A model generated the notes under the pieces. The model saw only the letters and a list, made by a program, of their open reading frames with translations. It did no database searches and was not told the origin of the DNA. DNA of 6,621 nucleotides from FW021-bin31 sp964422465. Lineage in GTDB: Bacteria > Bacteroidota > Bacteroidia > Chitinophagales > Chitinophagaceae. Where the stretch lies: assembly GCA_964422465.1 (NCBI GenBank), contig CAYRBD010000137.1, forward strand, positions 1 to 6,621, read 5' to 3'. How positions within the stretch are numbered: position 1 is the first letter of the stretch; every line of letters begins with the position of its first letter. The position numbers and the translations under genes are program-made. Positions 6,483 through 6,621 of this stretch are shown piece by piece.

Positions 6483-6621
6483 TGATGGCAAATATGTAAA
6501 AATGGAGATACTCAGCTATTACAAAGGGCTGCCGGCTCATCCCTCCGTTCAAAGTGATCAGCGCTATTATACCTTTCGATATGTCATTCAACCGGATGGC
6601 AGCAGAAGTTTTGAAAAATAA
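5971..6621 (+). CDS. HmuY-family lipoprotein, second paralogue (putative haem-binding hemophore)
   Basis: This 216-residue protein is complete; its TAA is the last codon of the window. Seen: signal sequence with lipobox YTSC and Cys22, FFRFSDSTIV (68-77), SATTKWDIAF (89-98), ILLNSGASGPGTVEGQ (103-118), THVITP (155-160), VIHTNDGKYVKMEILSYY (167-184) and YYTFRYVIQPDG (199-210). It matches PF14064 somewhat better than the first copy, since it keeps the usual LNSG and LSYYKG forms. It differs by a longer loop after DSTIV (78-88) and a shorter one after KWDIAF, with no extra cysteine. It starts 11 bp after the first paralogue, which points to tandem duplication within a receptor-hemophore operon. 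His156 and His169 occupy the same places and have the same spacing as the shared pair in the first copy. Substrate is inferred, not shown. Confidence 0.89.
   Translation: MKIRKLIGLAIFPLAAFLYTSCSKNTEDNKPATGDPLPAVEIRELPADPATRDLNDGHLIGEDNRYTFFRFSDSTIVLADSIVTPRTDSATTKWDIAFRGTSILLNSGASGPGTVEGQVVKSTFEDLAEAPKTGYEKDTETGNVFSSWYNYNPQTHVITPIPGYILVIHTNDGKYVKMEILSYYKGLPAHPSVQSDQRYYTFRYVIQPDGSRSFEK

Overview
The window looks like a chromosomal segment of a Bacteroidota bacterium, probably of the Chitinophagaceae (this family placement is inference). The pointers are the style of TonB-dependent receptor, HmuY-type lipoproteins with SC lipoboxes, A-rich leaders with little or no Shine-Dalgarno sequence, and a match to the Bacteroidota -7 promoter element. 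It holds two divergently transcribed blocks separated by about 170-250 bp of intergenic DNA. There are no RNA genes, mobile elements or CRISPR arrays.

Left block (1-~2980, minus strand): a tightly packed three-gene membrane glycosylation operon. In transcription order it is an ArnT/GT39-type integral membrane glycosyltransferase, a GT2 polyprenyl-phosphate sugar transferase (ArnC/GtrB/DPM1-like, with two C-terminal membrane helices), and an LPG_synthase_TM/UPF0104-type membrane protein that runs off the left edge. The genes are separated by 7 bp and then joined by an ATGA overlap, so they are probably co-transcribed and translationally coupled. The simplest reading is that the GT2 enzyme loads a sugar on undecaprenyl phosphate on the cytoplasmic face and the ArnT-like enzyme moves it from the lipid carrier to an acceptor (lipid A, another glycolipid or a protein) on the periplasmic face. 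The acceptor and sugar cannot be told from the sequence. The ArnT-like gene has no ATG, GTG or TTG that would include its first membrane helix; an ATT codon at 2980-2978 stands where a start would be expected.

Right block (3151-6621, plus strand): a HmuR-like TonB-dependent outer-membrane receptor followed by two tandem, clearly paralogous HmuY-family lipoproteins. This matches the receptor-plus-hemophore logic of the Porphyromonas hmuYR haem-uptake locus, with the order reversed and the hemophore duplicated. The receptor lacks a histidine in its FRAP/NPNL-like segment, so ligand coordination may differ from classical haem receptors. The window ends exactly at the stop codon of the second HmuY paralogue, so any inner-membrane transport genes would lie beyond it.
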